From: Acidobacteria bacterium UBA7540
GTDB lineage: Bacteria > Acidobacteriota > Terriglobia > UBA7540
Length of the DNA stretch: 41,250 nt
Direction of reading: 5' to 3'
Assembly: GCA_002478145.1 (NCBI GenBank)
Contig: DLMI01000011.1
Coordinates: 31,566 to 72,815, forward strand
The notes under the pieces were generated by a model. It was not told the origin of the DNA and did no database searches. It was given only the letters and a program-made list of their open reading frames with translations. Position 1 is the stretch's first letter, and each line of letters opens with the position of its first letter. The translations under genes and the position numbers were made by a program. Shown piece after piece: positions 17,316 through 26,356 of the stretch.

Positions 17316-19247
17316 ATGTATAGATTCTTCAAAAGAAATCGAGAAGCGGTGAAGAAGTACCTGCTGATTTTCTTTCTCAGCATCGTGTCCATTGGCATGG
17401 TGATTACGCTGGCGCCGATCAACACGGGCGATACGAGTCGCGCGGAGTCCAACGTTTTGGCGTCCATAGGTGGGTCTAACATCACCACGACGGACTTGCA
17501 GCGGACTGTCCAAATGCGGTTTCGGAATTCCCCGCAGATGAACGAATCGAAGATGATTCCAATGGTCGCTGGCAGCCTGCTGGATGAGATGGTCCTCCAG
17601 CGGGCCCTTATGAGTCAGGCCAAGAAAATGGGAATCGAAGTCTCTGACGCTGAGCTTGGCCAGACCCTGCAATCCATTCCCTGGCTTACGCAGAACGGGT
17701 CTTTCATTGGGATGGACCGCTACCAGGACGTGATTTACCAGCAGACGGGGATGTCAGTGCCGGAGTTTGAAGCAGGACTCCGGGACAAACTCTTACAGGA
17801 CAAGATTCGGGGCGTGGTGACGGATGGAGTCGAGGTGCCGCCCCAGGAGGTGCTGGAGGAGTTCCAGCATCGCAATGCCAGGGCCAAGATTGAATATGTT
17901 CTGTTTGATCCCAGCCAGTTCATCAAAGCCGTTCCGGTCTCGTCAGAAGCTCTGGAAGCCTTCTTCAAGAGGGATCCCGACCGCTATAAGCTTCCGGAGC
18001 AACGGAAAGTCCGCTACGTGTTGATTGACCCGGATCACGTCAGGGGGCAGGTTAAGGTGACGGACGAGGAAGCCCGCCAGTACTACACCCAACACCTTTC
18101 CGATTACAGGATTTCAGACCGGGTGAAAGTGGCGCATATTCTCTTCAAGACCGCGGGTAAGGCTCCCGCCGAGGCTGCGACCATTGAAAAAAAGGCCCGC
18201 GACGTCCTCAACCAGATTAAAGGGGGCGCGAATTTTCCGGACTTGGCCAAGAAGTACTCGGAAGACACTTCGGCCTCCAACGGAGGAGAGCTTGGTTGGG
18301 TGGTGCGGGGACAGACTGTGAAGGAATTTGAGGATACTGCCTTCTCGATGAAGCCGGGGCAGGTCAGCGACCTCATCAAGACAGTTTACGGAATCCATAT
18401 CCTAAAGCTGGAGGACAAGCAGATGGCCCACCTCCAATCCTTTGGCGAGGTGAAGGATTCCATCCTTGTGGAACTCGAAAAGCAGAGAGTGGCCGATGCC
18501 CAGGATAAGCTGGCTGACGATCTGTTGCTTGGACTTCGGCTCAAGCCGGACGCATTTGAGGATGTGGTGCGCAAAGCGGGCCTGGAGCCCCAGATGTCTC
18601 CCCTGTTCCGGTATGGCCAGGCAGTTGCCGACCTGGGAAGTGGAGACACGTTTGAAAACCTGGCCTTCCAGCTTCACAAAGGCGAGGTTGGCACTCCCAT
18701 CAGCGTTCCGAAGGGCCAGGCCATTATTCAATTGGCAGACATCGTCCCGGAGCATGTTCCGACTCTCGAGGAGGTCCGCACGCGCGCCGAAGAAGATTAC
18801 CGCACCGAGCAGTCGAAGGTGCTGGCAGGGGACAAAGCCAAGCAATTTGCGGCTCAGGTCAAAACGGGTGACTTCGCCAAGATCGCGAAGGCTGATGGCC
18901 TGACTGCGAAAGAGAGCAAGGATTTCACGCAGCAAGATTTCATCGAGGGTGTGGGTTCAGGTTCGCAGCTTTCGGCGGCCTTCACGTTGCAGGTAGGCCA
19001 GACCAGCGATGTTATCCCCCTGAGGGAGAACAGCGTGGTGTTCCGCGTTGTCTCGCACACGCCGGCGAATGACGCGGACTTCGCCTCGCAGCGGGATCGA
19101 ATCACAGAAGAACTGCTGGACCGCAAGCGGAGCTTGGCCTATGAACTGTACCGCCGGAATCTGATGCTCCAGCTCATGCAATCCGGGGAACTGAAGATGA
19201 ACGCTGGAGCGCTTAAGCAGTTCATCGCGCTTTATCAAAATAAGTAG
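17316..19247 (+). CDS. Membrane-anchored peptidylprolyl isomerase (PpiD/SurA-like)
   Basis: This 643-residue protein has one N-terminal membrane anchor (about 15-35, KYLLIFFLSIVSIGMVITLA), a SurA-type N-terminal chaperone domain (about 45-200), and a parvulin-type rotamase domain at about 268-366 (VKVAHILFKTAG, FPDLAKKYSED, GGELGWVVRGQ, then YGIHILKLED). A long helical C-terminal chaperone part follows, as in PpiD, which is of similar length. It would help outer-membrane and periplasmic proteins fold from the periplasmic face of the inner membrane. It stands alone with its own promoter. Confidence 0.92.
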   Translation: MYRFFKRNREAVKKYLLIFFLSIVSIGMVITLAPINTGDTSRAESNVLASIGGSNITTTDLQRTVQMRFRNSPQMNESKMIPMVAGSLLDEMVLQRALMSQAKKMGIEVSDAELGQTLQSIPWLTQNGSFIGMDRYQDVIYQQTGMSVPEFEAGLRDKLLQDKIRGVVTDGVEVPPQEVLEEFQHRNARAKIEYVLFDPSQFIKAVPVSSEALEAFFKRDPDRYKLPEQRKVRYVLIDPDHVRGQVKVTDEEARQYYTQHLSDYRISDRVKVAHILFKTAGKAPAEAATIEKKARDVLNQIKGGANFPDLAKKYSEDTSASNGGELGWVVRGQTVKEFEDTAFSMKPGQVSDLIKTVYGIHILKLEDKQMAHLQSFGEVKDSILVELEKQRVADAQDKLADDLLLGLRLKPDAFEDVVRKAGLEPQMSPLFRYGQAVADLGSGDTFENLAFQLHKGEVGTPISVPKGQAIIQLADIVPEHVPTLEEVRTRAEEDYRTEQSKVLAGDKAKQFAAQVKTGDFAKIAKADGLTAKESKDFTQQDFIEGVGSGSQLSAAFTLQVGQTSDVIPLRENSVVFRVVSHTPANDADFASQRDRITEELLDRKRSLAYELYRRNLMLQLMQSGELKMNAGALKQFIALYQNK

Positions 19248-19248
19248 A

Positions 19249-19285
19249 CAATCAAAAGTCGAAGGTCGAAAGTCAAAGGTTGCAG
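19249..19285. repeat. Heptanucleotide tandem repeat, type AGTCGAA
   Basis: Five imperfect 7-base units, AATCAAA AGTCGAA GGTCGAA AGTCAAA GGTTGCA, directly after the PpiD-like gene. Confidence 0.6.
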
Positions 19286-19292
19286 ACGAGAA

Positions 19293-19580
19293 TTACTCAA
19301 GGGCTGTCAACCTCTGCCGGGATTCAGCGAAGGGCTCACCGGTTGCGGGCGCGAGCTTGTCCCTCAACTCACCCAGGACGAGTGCGCCTATGAAGAACTT
19401 CCCTAGCAGGTCGAGTGCCTCCATGCCGACGAACGCCGAGGGGAATTCGAGTTCAGTGCATTCCCCTTCCCTCTCCTGAAACTCCAAATTGTTCAGCTTG
19501 GTTCGTCGCTTGCGGCCGTAGGCCGCGCTGCGAAACAACCGATTAAGCTGATGCTTATGCCCCACAACGCAAACGTTGTG
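19293..19580 (-). pseudogene. Possible gene remnant, unrecognised
   Basis: A minus-strand frame without an ATG near its natural start encodes about 95 residues with protein-like composition (KLNNLEFQEREGECTELEFP, then VGMEALDLLGKFFIGALVLG). No family is recognised. It follows the M2 peptidase and a palindrome (CACAACGCAAACGTTGTG near 19563-19580) that may end that gene's transcript. It may be decayed or not a gene at all. Confidence 0.25.
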
Positions 19581-19594
19581 CCTGGGGCGGCCAG

Positions 19595-21427
19595 CTACCA
19601 GCCCACCGGCTTCCCCTTGTTCTGCTCGTTGAGCCATTTCTCGAGCGGAGCAAAGTAATCGCGAATGGCCGTAGCGTCCATTTGCCGCTGGCCGGTGATG
19701 GCCTCGAGGGCATCCGGCCACGGGCGGCTCAATCCCATCTCGAGCATGGCGTTCAGGCGCTTGCCGGCTTCCTTATTTCCGTAAATGGAGCAACGGTGCA
19801 ACGGCCCTTTGCACCCCGCCGCCTGGGCAAGCGCGCGATGAAATTGGAATTGCAGAATGTCGGCGAGAAAGTAGCGCATGTAGGGAACGTTAGCGGCCAC
19901 GTGATACTTGGCGCCGGGGTCGAAATCCTCCTCGCTCCGGTCTACAGGAGGAGCCACGCCCTGGTATTTCAGCTTCAGTCCCCACCATGTCTGGTTGTAC
20001 TTCTCCGGTGGTATTTGGCCGGAGAACACCTTCCAACGCCACTGGTCAATCAGCAGGCCAAAGGGCAGGAAGGCGATTTTCTCCAGAGCTTTGTTCAACA
20101 GGAAGCCGATGTCTTTCGAGGAGTCCGGCGCCTTGTCGAGCAGGCCGATTTGGACCAGGTATTCCGGAGTTACGGAAAGCGCAATGGTGTCGCCCACAGC
20201 CTCGTGGAAGCCGTCGTTGGCGCTGTCGCGGAAGAGGTAGGGCTGGAGGTTATAAGCGCGCTGGTAAAAGTTGTGACCAAGCTCGTGGTGGATGGTCGCG
20301 AAGTATTCGCCCGTGATGTCAATGCACATCTTGACGCGCAAATCGTTGACGAAATCAACGTCCCAGGCGCTGGCGTGGCAGACCACATCGCGGTCCTGGG
20401 GCTTGACGAAAAGCGAACGCTGCCAGAAACTTTCAGGCAAGGGCGCAAAACCCAAGGAAGTGAAAAAGCGTTCGCCATAGCGGACCATCTGCCGGGCGTC
20501 CGTGTTCCGGCTTTTCAGGATGGAGGTGAGATCGTAGCCCGCGTCGGCATCTTGCGGAGCCACCAGCGGGTAGATGTTCCCCCACTCCTGGGCCCACAAG
20601 TTTCCCAGCAGGTGGGCTGGAATGGGACCGTTGGCCGGAACCACCGGGTCGCCATATTTCTCACGCAGCTTGTTCCTGACATAAGCATGCAGGGCCAGGT
20701 AGAGGGGGCGGACCTGCTCCCAAAGCCGGTCAAGTTCTTGCGCGAACTCGTCCGGCGGCATGTCGTATTTCGAGCGCCACATGGCGCCATCATCTTTGAA
20801 GCCGAGTTCTCGCGCCCCCTTGTTGGCAAGCTCGACGTAGCGGACGAAGTCCTTCCGCATGGGACGGGAAATGGCATGCCAGCCAACCCAGGCATCGCGC
20901 AACTCCTTTGGGTCGCGGCTGTTGGCCATCACGCGGGTAATATCCTCGATGTCCAGGCACTTGTCTTTGCCGGGCGGGCACCACTTGCCCTTGCCATAGG
21001 TCCCCTCCAAGGAGGAGACAATCTGCGTCAGCTCAGCGCTTTCTTTGGGGTCCGACGGCGTCGCCAGCGTCAGCGAGAGCTTGAGCAGTTTCATCTTGCG
21101 CGCCAGATCCTCGGGCAGTTTCAAGTGGTCGAAGCGCGTCGCTTGCTTGGCCAGTTCCACCCCGGCGTTGATGGCGCGCTCGTCGGCCTTAGCCGCGAGA
21201 ATCTCCGTATCCTCAGTGATGTAAGTATCTTTTACCCAGTCCGCGCGGCTGGCCTCCACGTTGACCTCGAGCAGCTTTGCCTCCGCGTCCTCGATGAATT
21301 TCTTTGCTTCTTCGGTTTGCTTTTGCGACATCACTTTCTTTTCCGCTCCTGACGAAGATAAAGCCAGAACTAGAATTGTGCCCAGGCTGAATAGAATAGC
21401 GCGGAATCCTCGTGACCAAGATCCCAT
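19595..21427 (-). CDS. M2 family peptidyl-dipeptidase (angiotensin-converting enzyme-like), exported
   Basis: From the ATG at 21427 (GGGAGGC upstream) the product has 610 residues, near single-domain ACE length. A signal peptide (AILFSLGTILVLALSSSGA) is followed by a helical fold with the zinc site H381-E382-x-x-H385 (HHELGHNFYQ) and third ligand E409 (HEAVGD). Other M2 signatures are MWRSKYDMPPDEF, AHLLGNLWAQEW and GLLIDQWRW. It should remove C-terminal dipeptides from peptides in the periplasm. It lies 32 bp downstream of arsS in the same direction, so it may share that transcript, although no functional link is apparent. Confidence 0.94.
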   Translation of the reverse strand: MGSWSRGFRAILFSLGTILVLALSSSGAEKKVMSQKQTEEAKKFIEDAEAKLLEVNVEASRADWVKDTYITEDTEILAAKADERAINAGVELAKQATRFDHLKLPEDLARKMKLLKLSLTLATPSDPKESAELTQIVSSLEGTYGKGKWCPPGKDKCLDIEDITRVMANSRDPKELRDAWVGWHAISRPMRKDFVRYVELANKGARELGFKDDGAMWRSKYDMPPDEFAQELDRLWEQVRPLYLALHAYVRNKLREKYGDPVVPANGPIPAHLLGNLWAQEWGNIYPLVAPQDADAGYDLTSILKSRNTDARQMVRYGERFFTSLGFAPLPESFWQRSLFVKPQDRDVVCHASAWDVDFVNDLRVKMCIDITGEYFATIHHELGHNFYQRAYNLQPYLFRDSANDGFHEAVGDTIALSVTPEYLVQIGLLDKAPDSSKDIGFLLNKALEKIAFLPFGLLIDQWRWKVFSGQIPPEKYNQTWWGLKLKYQGVAPPVDRSEEDFDPGAKYHVAANVPYMRYFLADILQFQFHRALAQAAGCKGPLHRCSIYGNKEAGKRLNAMLEMGLSRPWPDALEAITGQRQMDATAIRDYFAPLEKWLNEQNKGKPVGW

Positions 21428-21459
21428 GAGAGCCTCCCAGTTTGGAATTCCCATGAAGA

Positions 21460-22497
21460 TTAAGCAATGCTTCCACCGCATGAAGAGCCGGGTCCCGCAG
21501 TACAACCGTAGCAATGGTTGCGAGTGGCGATGCGTCGTTCGTCAAGGAGCACCGCATCAAAGTCCCGCACGTGCTGGAGCGAGCCGAAACCTAACGGTAG
21601 ACCGAGCATCTGGTTGAAGTCGCAGTCGTAAAGGGTGCCATCCCAGCCGACCGAGATGATGTACCGACACATCACTCCGGCTGCGGCGACGGGATTAAAA
21701 GCGTTAACCAACCTTTGCATATAGCCATCATAGTTTCCGCTTGCCCAGAGAAACTCCAGAAAGCGGCCGATGGGCATATTGGTCATGGTGTAGAGGTTAT
21801 TGAACACGACACCGTGACGCCACTCGAGTTCGCGCCGGAACTGCGCCTCGAGGGGCTGCTGCTTGGGGGGTAGAAATGCTCCCACGGGATTATGGACCAG
21901 GTTCAGAACCAAGCCGGATTCTGGCTGACCGTAACCCCATTCGTTCAGCTTACGAAGCGCGGAAATGGATTTCGCGAACACACCGTCGCCACGCTGGGCG
22001 TCCGTCTGGGCTTCTCGATAATAGGGGAGCGAAGCGATCACCTCCACCCTGTTTTGCGCCAGGAACCTGGCCAAGTCAGCTTGCCCAGGCAGGAGAAGCA
22101 CACTCAAGTTGCAGCGGTCCATCACATGGCGACTCAGCGCCACAGCCTGCTCCACAAGCCAACGGAAGTTGGGGTTCAACTCCGGGGCCCCGCCGGTGAT
22201 GTCCACATTGGGAATTTCCGTCTTCGCCAAGGCGCGAATGCAAAGCTCAGCGGTCTCTCGCCCCATGACCTCTTTGCGGTCAGGCCCCGCGTCCACATGG
22301 CAGTGATGACAGGTCTGGTTACACAGTTTCCCGACGTTGATCTGAAAGACGGTTATACCGATAGCGCGAAGCGGATCGAGACCCGCTGTGCGCATCTTTT
22401 CCTCAAAAGGGGGGATGCCATTCGCCTGGCCGAGGATGCGCAACTGCTCAGAAGTCTTAGCTAACGGGCTGGCGCGTGATTGTAAACTGAGTCCCAT
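21460..22497 (-). CDS. arsS: Arsenosugar biosynthesis-type radical SAM protein ArsS
   Basis: This 345-residue radical SAM enzyme has the [4Fe-4S] motif C59-x3-C63-x2-C66 (LCNQTCHHCHVDAGP), glycine motif DITGGAPELNPNF, and a Cys-rich C-terminal end (MCRYIISVGWDG, NHCYGCTAGPGSSCGG) typical of ArsS. ArsS is thought to attach the 5-deoxyadenosyl group of SAM to methylated arsenic, the first step toward arsenosugars. The ATG at 22497 is preferred to the GTG four codons upstream. It follows the AhpD-like gene by 36 bp, a partner seen with arsS. An arsM methyltransferase gene is not in the window. Confidence 0.88.
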   Translation of the reverse strand: MGLSLQSRASPLAKTSEQLRILGQANGIPPFEEKMRTAGLDPLRAIGITVFQINVGKLCNQTCHHCHVDAGPDRKEVMGRETAELCIRALAKTEIPNVDITGGAPELNPNFRWLVEQAVALSRHVMDRCNLSVLLLPGQADLARFLAQNRVEVIASLPYYREAQTDAQRGDGVFAKSISALRKLNEWGYGQPESGLVLNLVHNPVGAFLPPKQQPLEAQFRRELEWRHGVVFNNLYTMTNMPIGRFLEFLWASGNYDGYMQRLVNAFNPVAAAGVMCRYIISVGWDGTLYDCDFNQMLGLPLGFGSLQHVRDFDAVLLDERRIATRNHCYGCTAGPGSSCGGSIA

Positions 22498-22533
22498 ATT
22501 TGGCCTCACGGATGCCCATGACGAGTGGAAACT

Positions 22534-22866
22534 TCACATCGAAAGCTTCTCCACCACGTTGCGCATCTGAACCCCATGCACCAGTGAGGCACCGCCCCGA
22601 AGGGCGCAGGCCACGTGTACTGCCTCAGTCATTTCCTCGATGTTGGAGCCCTTTTCCAAGCACGCTTGCGAGTAAGCGTCAATACAATAAGGACATTGCA
22701 CGGCATGCGCCACTCCCAGGGCGATGAGTGCTTTTTCTCGTTCGGTCAGGGCACCATCCGCGAAAACAGCAGCGTAATAGGTCTGGAACTTCTCCCAGAG
22801 TTCTTTGTTCCCTCTCCCAACCTCGGCAAACTTACCGAGATCTCCGGGATGATAGTAGGTCTCCAT
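22534..22866 (-). CDS. AhpD/carboxymuconolactone decarboxylase-like protein linked to arsS
   Basis: From the ATG at 22866 (GAGGAGAC upstream) this 110-residue protein has the CMD fold signature: LTEREKALIALGVAHAVQC, redox pair C58-x2-C61 (CPYC) with IDAYSQACLEKG. AhpD-like proteins use this CxxC as a peroxidase or reductant. Members next to arsS are named arsenosugar-associated peroxidase-like proteins. The tight spacing to arsS supports an operon. Its real substrate is unknown. Confidence 0.83.
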   Translation of the reverse strand: METYYHPGDLGKFAEVGRGNKELWEKFQTYYAAVFADGALTEREKALIALGVAHAVQCPYCIDAYSQACLEKGSNIEEMTEAVHVACALRGGASLVHGVQMRNVVEKLSM

Positions 22867-22889
22867 GGCCAGTCTCCTCGAGCTCTTGC

Positions 22890-22919
22890 TTCTCACTCGT
22901 CACTCGTCACTTGTCACTG
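22890..22919. repeat. Heptanucleotide tandem repeat, type CACTCGT
   Basis: Four 7-base units, CACTCGT CACTCGT CACTTGT CACTGCC, between the AhpD-like gene and the next gene upstream. Confidence 0.65.
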
Positions 22920-23276
22920 CCCTTGGGCTCGAATCTCCGCCCTCTTCAGCCAATTAAGGAGAAAGAGCACGCCCACCAGGAATAAGGGCCCGGAGATGAC
23001 GACGACCCAATCGGGATGATGCCGGGCCTCAATTAGATAGAGTATTCCCGCACTAATGTAAAGGATTGCCCCAACCCACTCCCAACGCCAGGAAAGGGCG
23101 AGCACGACCACAACGAAGGCAGTCGGAATAAGATGTATGGCGAGCGCAAGGATGGTTTTCCACAAGCCGAGGCCTTCGCTAAAGACATCCAGGGCAAACA
23201 GGCTCAGGAAGAGTGCAAACGCGATGCACAAAACCCTCGGTGACCAGATCAACAGCCGCCTCACGGGTCCTTTCAT
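22914..23276 (-). CDS. Small integral membrane protein, unknown function
   Basis: The 120-residue product from the ATG at 23276 has four hydrophobic segments (LCIAFALFLSLFALDVF, ILALAIHLIPTAFVVVVLAL, WVGAILYISAGILYLI, WVVVISGPLFLVGVLFLLNW) and a basic C-terminal end. The pattern, with IHLIPT and the GI.YL segment, is common in small uncharacterised bacterial membrane proteins. The gene start is not preceded by a clear ribosome-binding site. It is followed by the arsS operon on the same strand. Confidence 0.65.
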   Translation of the reverse strand: MKGPVRRLLIWSPRVLCIAFALFLSLFALDVFSEGLGLWKTILALAIHLIPTAFVVVVLALSWRWEWVGAILYISAGILYLIEARHHPDWVVVISGPLFLVGVLFLLNWLKRAEIRAQGQ

Positions 23277-23321
23277 ATCCCTGTCACTCGCTCCCACCCT
23301 GCGGGATCACTCGCCACTGCC

Positions 23322-23400
23322 TTTCTGACACCTGACACCTGAAACCCGACACCTGGAACCAGGTCCTCTGCTCGTCACTCGTCACTTGTCACTTGTCACT
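23322..23400. repeat. Heptanucleotide tandem repeats, types TGACACC and CACTTGT
   Basis: Units TGACACC TGACACC TGAAACC CGACACC TGGAACC are followed by CACTCGT CACTTGT CACTTGT CACTGTC. Both types recur elsewhere in the window. Confidence 0.65.
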
Positions 23401-23770
23401 GTCTTTGTCGCTCCTCCCTGAGCGTCGCCGTGAGTATCACGGACACGATGCTGACCACCAAGGCGCCCCAAAATGCCGCCCAGAAACCGTCCACGTAAAA
23501 CCCCACGTGAAACCAGTTGACCGCCATATAGGAAGCCAGCCACAACGTGATTCCGTTGATCACCAGGACGAACAGGCCCAGGGTAAGGATCACCAGCGGG
23601 CACGACAGCAGTTTCAGCAGCGGCCGCACAATCGCGTTCACCAAACCCAAAATGATCGCCATCACCGCGAATAGGGTCCAGCTATTTTTCTCCGCATGGA
23701 TGCCTGGGACCAGCCATGCGGCCACGAATAACGAGAGACTGCTCACCACCCAGCGTAATAGCAGATTCAT
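23396..23770 (-). CDS. Phage holin family 4-like membrane protein
   Basis: This 124-residue protein has four membrane segments and the family pattern: WVVSSLSLFVAAWLVPGI near the start, LGLVNAIVRPLLKLLSCPL, TLGLFVLVINGITLWLA, and a last helix FWGALVVSIVSVILTA. The family name is historical; most members are chromosomal proteins of unknown role, not lysis proteins. Its ATG overlaps the stop of the upstream zinc-ribbon gene (TAATG), so the two are translationally coupled. Confidence 0.85.
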   Translation of the reverse strand: MNLLLRWVVSSLSLFVAAWLVPGIHAEKNSWTLFAVMAIILGLVNAIVRPLLKLLSCPLVILTLGLFVLVINGITLWLASYMAVNWFHVGFYVDGFWAAFWGALVVSIVSVILTATLREERQRQ

Positions 23771-24501
23771 TATAACCTCGCAGCGATCTTCTGGGCGATG
23801 ACCTTGGCCGCGTCGACGTTGTTTCCAATCATGCGCAAGTCGATGTTGACCATGACGTCGCCCTTCCGGAACATCAACGTGGAGCCCATGGGTCCGATGT
23901 AGGCTTCATCACCGATTCCCGCAAGCGGCTGGAAGGAACCTTGGCCTCCTCCGACCCCTTTGAAGGCCATCCCTGCAAACTTCATGGCCAACGCGCCACC
24001 CTGCCACGTCACTACAACCCCCAAGGCTTGGTTATTGCCCGCTGCTGCCGTATATTGACAGCTCGATGTCCCACCGCTGGCCTCGGAGATAGTTGTTCCC
24101 AGCGCTTCGCCCACCTCTTCTTTCGTAACCAGCGAACACACATCGCGCGCGGTAGCCGCCCGCCTCGAAGTTGCGCTCTGCGTCGTGTCGAAACGATACG
24201 TTTGGGACAGTTCCCTGGCTCTTTTCCGCACCCGGTAACCTACATACACACAGCTCCCAATTCCCAGAAGCGTGACCAGAGCAAAGAACGCCAGCAATCC
24301 GACAATGATTTTCACCGCGGCACTTCCCGACTTGGCGGGTGCAGCGCCAGGCGCGGCGCCCGCTGCCCCGACCACGGCAGGCGCCGCGGGCGCAGGTCCC
24401 TGTGCTGCTGTGGGTGGCGGCGCAACGGGCGTACCGCACTGTAAGCAAAACCGAACGTCGTCTCCTATCGGTGAACCACACTTGGTGCAGAATCCGGCCA
24501 T
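23770..24501 (-). CDS. Zinc-ribbon membrane protein with C-terminal exported domain
   Basis: This 243-residue protein starts with a zinc ribbon (FCTKCGSPIGDDVRFCLQCG, residues 4-23), then an Ala/Pro linker, one membrane segment (about 63-87, VKIIVGLLAFFALVTLLGIG) and an outside domain with two Cys (VCSLVTKEEVGEALGT, TSSCQYTAA) resembling DUF3558-like lipoprotein domains. The zinc ribbon should be cytoplasmic. Function unknown. It is cotranscribed with the holin-like gene by a one-base overlap. Confidence 0.7.
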   Translation of the reverse strand: MAGFCTKCGSPIGDDVRFCLQCGTPVAPPPTAAQGPAPAAPAVVGAAGAAPGAAPAKSGSAAVKIIVGLLAFFALVTLLGIGSCVYVGYRVRKRARELSQTYRFDTTQSATSRRAATARDVCSLVTKEEVGEALGTTISEASGGTSSCQYTAAAGNNQALGVVVTWQGGALAMKFAGMAFKGVGGGQGSFQPLAGIGDEAYIGPMGSTLMFRKGDVMVNIDLRMIGNNVDAAKVIAQKIAARL

Positions 24502-25033
24502 GAAATTACCTCCTCATCTCCTCACAGTCTCCCTAACGCCTGAGACTTTTCGTCGAGCATACATCGCGCCCTTCACAATGCATCCGAATCGCGTGACACT
24601 TGGATTGTAACCTTTCACCAGCTCTTCTGTCTCCTACCCCTCCCTTGTCAGTGCGCTTCTGCCCCCCGTGACACGTGCTCGTCCCCCAGTGGTGCTTTTC
24701 CTCCCCCGGACACCTGAAACCCGACACCTGCTCTTCTGCTCGTCACTCGTCACTCGTCACTGCCCTTCAGCCCTCAGCTTTCAGCCTTCAGCAATCAGCA
24801 AAAAGCGAACGGAGTGATTCCAGAAGCTGATAGCTGACGGCTGATAGCCGACAGCTTCTTCTCGCTCGCCGTGGCGGGACGGGCAGGAGTCAGACGGACA
24901 GGTTTCAGGTGTCGGGTGTCAGGGGCTTCTTGGCCCGGCGATGAGAAGAGAAGACTCACAATGACAAGCGGCGGGAGGCGCGTTCGCGATGCTTTTCGCG
25001 ATGTAAACGAATTGTGTCATGACTCTCCCGCGC
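24502..25033. repeat. Intergenic region rich in heptanucleotide tandem repeats
   Basis: No gene is seen. The region holds at least four 7-base repeat types: TGAAACC/CGACACC (24712-24730), CACTCGT (24742-24765), CAGCTTT CAGCCTT CAGCAAT CAGCAAA (24776-24803), GCTGATA GCTGACG GCTGATA GCCGACA (24826-24855), and GGTTTCA GGTGTCG GGTGTCA (24900-24925). Confidence 0.65.
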
Positions 25034-25963
25034 CTACTCCGCCGGGTTAATACCGAAGTCGAACAACATGCCGCCGCCATAGCCACCCATGGGCCCCGCT
25101 GGCGTGGCTTGGCCAGTGTTGAAGAAACAGTATTCTCCAGGCTCAAGGTCTTTGCGTAGAGTCACCTTGTAGGTCCCCGGCGCCACTCTCTCGAAGTCGA
25201 AATCCTGAACATCCTTCTCGCGTGTCCCTGAGGAAGCCCGATAGGCGCCCCACTCGCCTACAATTAGTTCGCGATGGTCCTTCTTCGGGTCAAACCGGAC
25301 CAAGGTGAATTGACTTGGAGCGGAAAGCCCCCCAAACATAAACGCACCCCCCGGTACACCTGAATAGCTGAGGGTGCCGTGCTTCTGTTCGAAGTAGAAA
25401 TAGAATGTCGGTGCGTGCTCGGTGATGCGAACGCGCGCCAGCCGTCCTCGCACCACAGCTTTCCATTTTGTTTTCTTGATGCCGTAAGTCAGCCCGGTGG
25501 TGAACATCCCCGTCAGTTTCCCTCCCGAATATGCCGTCGGCTCCAATTGAGTCATTCGGCGGCCTCCCGGGTTCTGCCGGACGTAGTAGATGCCGGGATC
25601 GTGTTCGGCAAGAGGATCGTTGGGATCCGGAGGAGGCTGCTTGACAGCCGGTCCTGAGGTGGTAGATGCCGCAGACGCCCCCGCCTCCGCCATGGCTTGC
25701 ATAACGGCGTCGCTGATGCCCGCCTGTTTCAGCTTGATCAGCGCATCCAGCGAGGTGTCGAACTTGCAGGGCGAGGACTTGATCTTGGCAACGATAACCC
25801 CATCGGGAAGTTTGGCCTGCACCATCTTGATCACATCGTCGTTGGTTAGGGGAGCTGCGGCTTGTGCGCGTGCTCCGGCAGGCAGAAATACTGCAAGCAT
25901 GAGGGCAAGGAAAGCTCCGAAAAGGGTCATGAGCCCCAGGAAAGAAAATCCGGGTCGAGACAT
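25034..25963 (-). CDS. Exported protein of unknown function
   Basis: From the ATG at 25963 (GGAGGTATGT upstream) the product has 309 residues: a signal peptide (GLMTLFGAFLALMLAVFLPAG), then a helical segment TNDDVIKMVQAKLPDGVIVA with SPCKFDTSLDALIKLKQAGI that is common in acidobacterial secreted proteins. A Pro-rich linker and a beta-rich C-terminal domain follow (TPAGPMGGYGGGMLFDFGIN at the end). The C-terminal DLEPGEYCFFNTG resembles PLDPGEYALGEL in the protein at 31426-32262, so the two may share a domain. Function unknown. Confidence 0.65.
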   Translation of the reverse strand: MSRPGFSFLGLMTLFGAFLALMLAVFLPAGARAQAAAPLTNDDVIKMVQAKLPDGVIVAKIKSSPCKFDTSLDALIKLKQAGISDAVMQAMAEAGASAASTTSGPAVKQPPPDPNDPLAEHDPGIYYVRQNPGGRRMTQLEPTAYSGGKLTGMFTTGLTYGIKKTKWKAVVRGRLARVRITEHAPTFYFYFEQKHGTLSYSGVPGGAFMFGGLSAPSQFTLVRFDPKKDHRELIVGEWGAYRASSGTREKDVQDFDFERVAPGTYKVTLRKDLEPGEYCFFNTGQATPAGPMGGYGGGMLFDFGINPAE

Positions 25964-26356
25964 ACATACCTCCAAACAGTGGGATGGCGTAAAATCCGGG
26001 TATCGGTAACATACTGGTTGCATACTGTCAAGGGACACTGTGTCTGCGCCTCCAATGGTGAACCTGTTTCGCTTGCTATGATGCCCAAAGAGTTGCGCGA
26101 TTGTTGTACTGGCGTGATGCGACCGCATGAACAATGGCTGGACGCAGCCACAATGTGTCTTCTCGCGCGGCTCAGGGAATCCGGAGGTCCGGGTGGAGAA
26201 CGCTGTCACAAAAACTAGAGGCCCTTCGGCTCGCAGTGCGGGATCGGTCTGCTATACTCGCCATGAGCGGGAAATCCTTGGGGATTTGCCAGCCGCGGGC
26301 GAGGATTCTTGTTTAGCCCCCAGCAATCCTCCACGAGCCAAGGCACTGTCTTGACG
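25964..26356. other. Intergenic region between divergent genes
   Basis: The two flanking genes diverge here, so both promoters should lie inside. A -10-like TATACT is near 26251-26256 on the plus strand. No gene is convincing. Confidence 0.4.

Noticed and set aside
19682..21352. 556-codon open frame on the plus strand
   Set aside because: It is fully antisense to the M2 peptidase, which has the zinc motif and signal peptide; the antisense product has no recognisable feature.
23322..24930. CRISPR or variable tandem repeats in a gene
   Set aside because: The period is seven bases, copies are few and imperfect, and the arrays lie outside genes.
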